From NCBI GenBank assembly GCA_959605275.1, contig CAUHFD010000039.1, positions 1 to 16,227 of the forward strand: a stretch of 16,227 nucleotides of DNA, read 5' to 3'. A model generated the notes under the pieces. The model made no database searches. It saw only the letters and a program-made list of their open reading frames with translations, and was not told where the DNA came from. Of this stretch, positions 14,704-16,227 are shown in pieces. Every line of letters begins with the position of its first letter. Position 1 is the first letter of the stretch. Source of the DNA: an uncultured Eubacteriales bacterium (GTDB lineage Bacteria > Bacillota > Clostridia > Oscillospirales > Ruminococcaceae). Position numbers and translations under genes: made by a program.

Positions 14704-15120
14704 TTACTCCACCTTCATGGTTAACTCACAGGACAAAAGTTTTTCGTTACTTGAAAAAATCAATTTACCGATAGGAGTGATTGCTTTATAAACTGCGCGA
14801 ACCGTAACTGTCACATCTCCGCGCCTGTGTGAAGTCGCGGAATAGACAACCTCAACATCGGCATCACCCATCAGCGCAAAGCTGTCCACCCGATCGGCGA
14901 TTACCTGCTCAATGTCTGGTTCATCGCTGTTAATTGCGGCATACCGGACTCCTTCCCGGGCACAATTATTGAGCGTCAACTGCATATTAAAAAGCAACCC
15001 GAATTCAATAATTCCGCAAACTAATAAAAGCAAAATAGGGAGCACAATGGCAAACTCCAAAGCACTCTGACCGTCTTCATCTCTAAAACGCCTGACACTG
15101 TATCTTTGCTGCTTGTTCAT
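14704..15120 (-). CDS. tadE: TadE-like minor pilin (pseudopilin)
   Basis: The product has 138 residues with a short basic leader (MNKQQRYSVRRFRDEDG), a class III prepilin cleavage site after G17 and mature start QSALEFAIVLPILLLLVCGI. Glu22 falls at +5, as TadV-type peptidases require. The TadE signature continues with FNMQLTLNNCAREGVRYAA. The rest is an extracytoplasmic beta-rich domain of the usual size. The ATG at 15120 has GAGGGGGAG five bases ahead. It lies 137 bases after flp, beyond the flp hairpin, so its mRNA level is probably lower than that of flp. Confidence 0.92.
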   Translation of the reverse strand: MNKQQRYSVRRFRDEDGQSALEFAIVLPILLLLVCGIIEFGLLFNMQLTLNNCAREGVRYAAINSDEPDIEQVIADRVDSFALMGDADVEVVYSATSHRRGDVTVTVRAVYKAITPIGKLIFSSNEKLLSCELTMKVE

Positions 15121-15210
15121 TTATGCTCCCCCTCTTTTCTGAAGTATACTCTTTGTTCCAATCTTTTTTGACAACTAAAAATCGGAAAAACTGGTATCTT
15201 TAGCGAACAA

Positions 15211-15246
15211 ACACAGATTACAGCTTGACGAAGCTGTAATCTGTGT
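15211..15246 (-). terminator. 16-bp perfect hairpin after flp (partial terminator or 3' stabiliser)
   Basis: ACACAGATTACAGCTT (15211-15226) pairs perfectly with 15231-15246 around a four-base loop, starting 11 bases after the flp stop. On the minus strand it is followed by TTTGTT, a short and imperfect U tract. This suggests partial termination or protection of a short flp mRNA. Confidence 0.75.
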
Positions 15247-15257
15247 ATCAAAGCGAA

Positions 15258-15455
15258 TTAACCTGCTACCGATGCAGAACCGCTGGTCATGTTCTCATCA
15301 ATTACATTACCAGCATTGGTAAAAATATCTCTGATCTTCGGTCCCAGGGCAACTAAAGCAACGATAACAACAATGGCAATCAGACCGATAATCAAACCGT
15401 ACTCAACCATTCCCTGTCCATCTTCATCTTTTAATATCTGCATAAACTTTTTCAT
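15258..15455 (-). CDS. flp: Flp/Fap-type major pilin
   Basis: The 65-residue prepilin has the leader MKKFMQILKDEDG, class III cleavage after G13, then QGMVEYGLIIGLIAIVVIVAL. Glu18 is at +5 and Tyr19 at +6, the diagnostic Flp pair. The mature pilin would be 52 residues with a short tail rich in Ser, Gly and Ala. I take the ATG at 15455; AAGGAATGGTGATT lies just ahead. A second ATG at 15467 abuts the AAGGA and would add only four residues. It sits 32 bases after tadV, whose product should process it. The hairpin immediately downstream fits the need for high pilin output. Confidence 0.95.
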   Translation of the reverse strand: MKKFMQILKDEDGQGMVEYGLIIGLIAIVVIVALVALGPKIRDIFTNAGNVIDENMTSGSASVAG

Positions 15456-15487
15456 TTCAATCACCATTCCTTATTAAATTTGTTTTT

Positions 15488-16129
15488 TTAAATTATTGGA
15501 CATACCGCCGTAAAAACTGTCCCAAGAGCGATAAACGGCCCCATGGGAATTGGGGTTTTCAAGTTTCCTTTATGAGTGGCTTTCAGATAAATTGCAGCAA
15601 CCAAAAAACCAATTCCTACGATTACCATTGTTTGCAAAAACCCGAAAACAGATAGCTCAAATGCCACCACAACGGCAAACTTAACATCTCCCCAGCCCAC
15701 CTTTAACCCCAGCAAAGATGGAACCTGAAATACAATAATTGCGCCTGCCACAGCCACGATTGTTTTGATCCAATCAAATGATTGTGAAAAAAACAAGGTA
15801 AAAACAAGGGTATTTAGCAGCAGTAATACAAGCATAGAGTTTGGCACTTTTCGAATACAAGCATCCGTAGCAGCAATACAGGCACATGCAAATAAAATGA
15901 CTGATAATCGTATTAACCACAAAATATCGTTTTTTAAAAGCGCCTGAGCAGCCAAAATTACAGCAAAACACACTGCCCAAATAACAGGTGAATATCGATA
16001 ATTTATGTACCACGCACTGTATGATTGATCAGATCGCCTTTTAATCAGGACTTTGGTCAATGCATTTGCACCGATCCCAATGCCGATCCCCGTGATAAAT
16101 GCGATTGCAACGATTATCCATTCTTCCAC
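15488..16129 (-). CDS. tadV: TadV/CpaA-type prepilin peptidase
   Basis: This 213-residue polytopic membrane protease belongs to the A24 family. The two catalytic aspartates are D89 in ATDACIRKVPN and D148 in GWGDVKF, matching the D...PN and GxGD motifs; TPIPMGPFI near the end is also typical. It has no N-terminal Cys-rich methyltransferase domain, as expected of TadV/CpaA enzymes. It should cleave the Flp and TadE-like prepilins after their leader glycine. The start is GTG at 16129, with AAAGGAGG six bases ahead; the overlapping ATG at 16131 is in another frame. It is the first recognisable gene of the tad cluster in this window. Confidence 0.93.
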   Translation of the reverse strand: MEEWIIVAIAFITGIGIGIGANALTKVLIKRRSDQSYSAWYINYRYSPVIWAVCFAVILAAQALLKNDILWLIRLSVILFACACIAATDACIRKVPNSMLVLLLLNTLVFTLFFSQSFDWIKTIVAVAGAIIVFQVPSLLGLKVGWGDVKFAVVVAFELSVFGFLQTMVIVGIGFLVAAIYLKATHKGNLKTPIPMGPFIALGTVFTAVCPII

Positions 16130-16172
16130 ATAATTCCTCCTTTGATGTTGTGAGTGATCGTGTAATAATAAG

Positions 16173-16211
16173 AGGCTCTATAATAAAAGTTGGGGAAACC
16201 AAATAGAGCCT
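16173..16211. repeat. 9-bp inverted repeat upstream of tadV
   Basis: AGGCTCTAT (16173-16181) and ATAGAGCCT (16203-16211) enclose a second pairing TTGG/CCAA (16190-16193 and 16199-16202) around GGAAA. On the minus strand it is followed by TCTTATTATTAC, a poor U tract. It could be a terminator of an upstream gene, a regulatory hairpin before tadV, or a transposon end. The window stops before this can be decided. Confidence 0.6.
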
Positions 16212-16227
16212 GCAAGAAAAAATAAAA

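Noticed and set aside
15121..15180. Promoter before the TadE-like gene (TTGTCA and TATACT)
   Set aside because: The spacer is 20 bases, too long for a normal sigma-A promoter.

Overview
The window reads as chromosomal DNA of a low-to-mid GC Gram-positive bacterium, most likely a clostridial Firmicute. I infer this from the AGGAGG-type ribosome binding sites, a DivIVA-domain protein, a TrkA/TrkH potassium system and a Tad/Flp pilus cluster with no secretin or outer-membrane lipoprotein gene. No genus can be named from the sequence. Every gene I support lies on the minus strand, so transcription runs from high to low coordinates.

The right half (about 16130 down to 8516) is a compact tad locus in the order prepilin peptidase (tadV/cpaA), flp major pilin, tadE-like minor pilin, tadG-like surface protein, cpaB, tadZ/cpaE, tadA/cpaF ATPase, tadB and tadC. 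Several junctions overlap or nearly touch (tadA/tadB by 20 bases, cpaB/tadZ by 8 bases), and several starts are GTG. The products form one machine: TadV processes the pilins, TadA with TadB/TadC powers and platforms assembly, TadZ positions it, and CpaB, TadE and TadG act at or outside the membrane. A 16-bp perfect hairpin just after flp probably lets the pilin be made in excess of the machine parts.

Downstream of tadC is a dense run of six long, nearly abutting hairpins (8269-8505) with no coding capacity. It is followed by a DUF192 gene and a DivIVA-like coiled-coil gene. The next gene-poor stretch (6424-7076) holds a perfect consensus promoter (TTGACA, 17 bases, TATAAT) that fires into a strong hairpin about 100 bases later. 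This looks like a small RNA or attenuated leader. A separate promoter for trkA and a 16-bp inverted repeat in the trkA leader follow.

TrkA and TrkH (6423-3604) form a two-gene potassium uptake operon. Between trkH and the last operon lies a structured 270-base region that ends in an intrinsic terminator just before a heterodimeric ABC exporter pair. The first exporter half (TTG start) has the degenerate catalytic site and the second has the normal glutamate; the second runs off the left edge of the window. The leader also carries an 8-codon ORF (MIGIYSIN), so drug-responsive attenuation of the exporter is possible but unproven.

I saw no rRNA, tRNA, CRISPR array, transposase gene or prophage gene.
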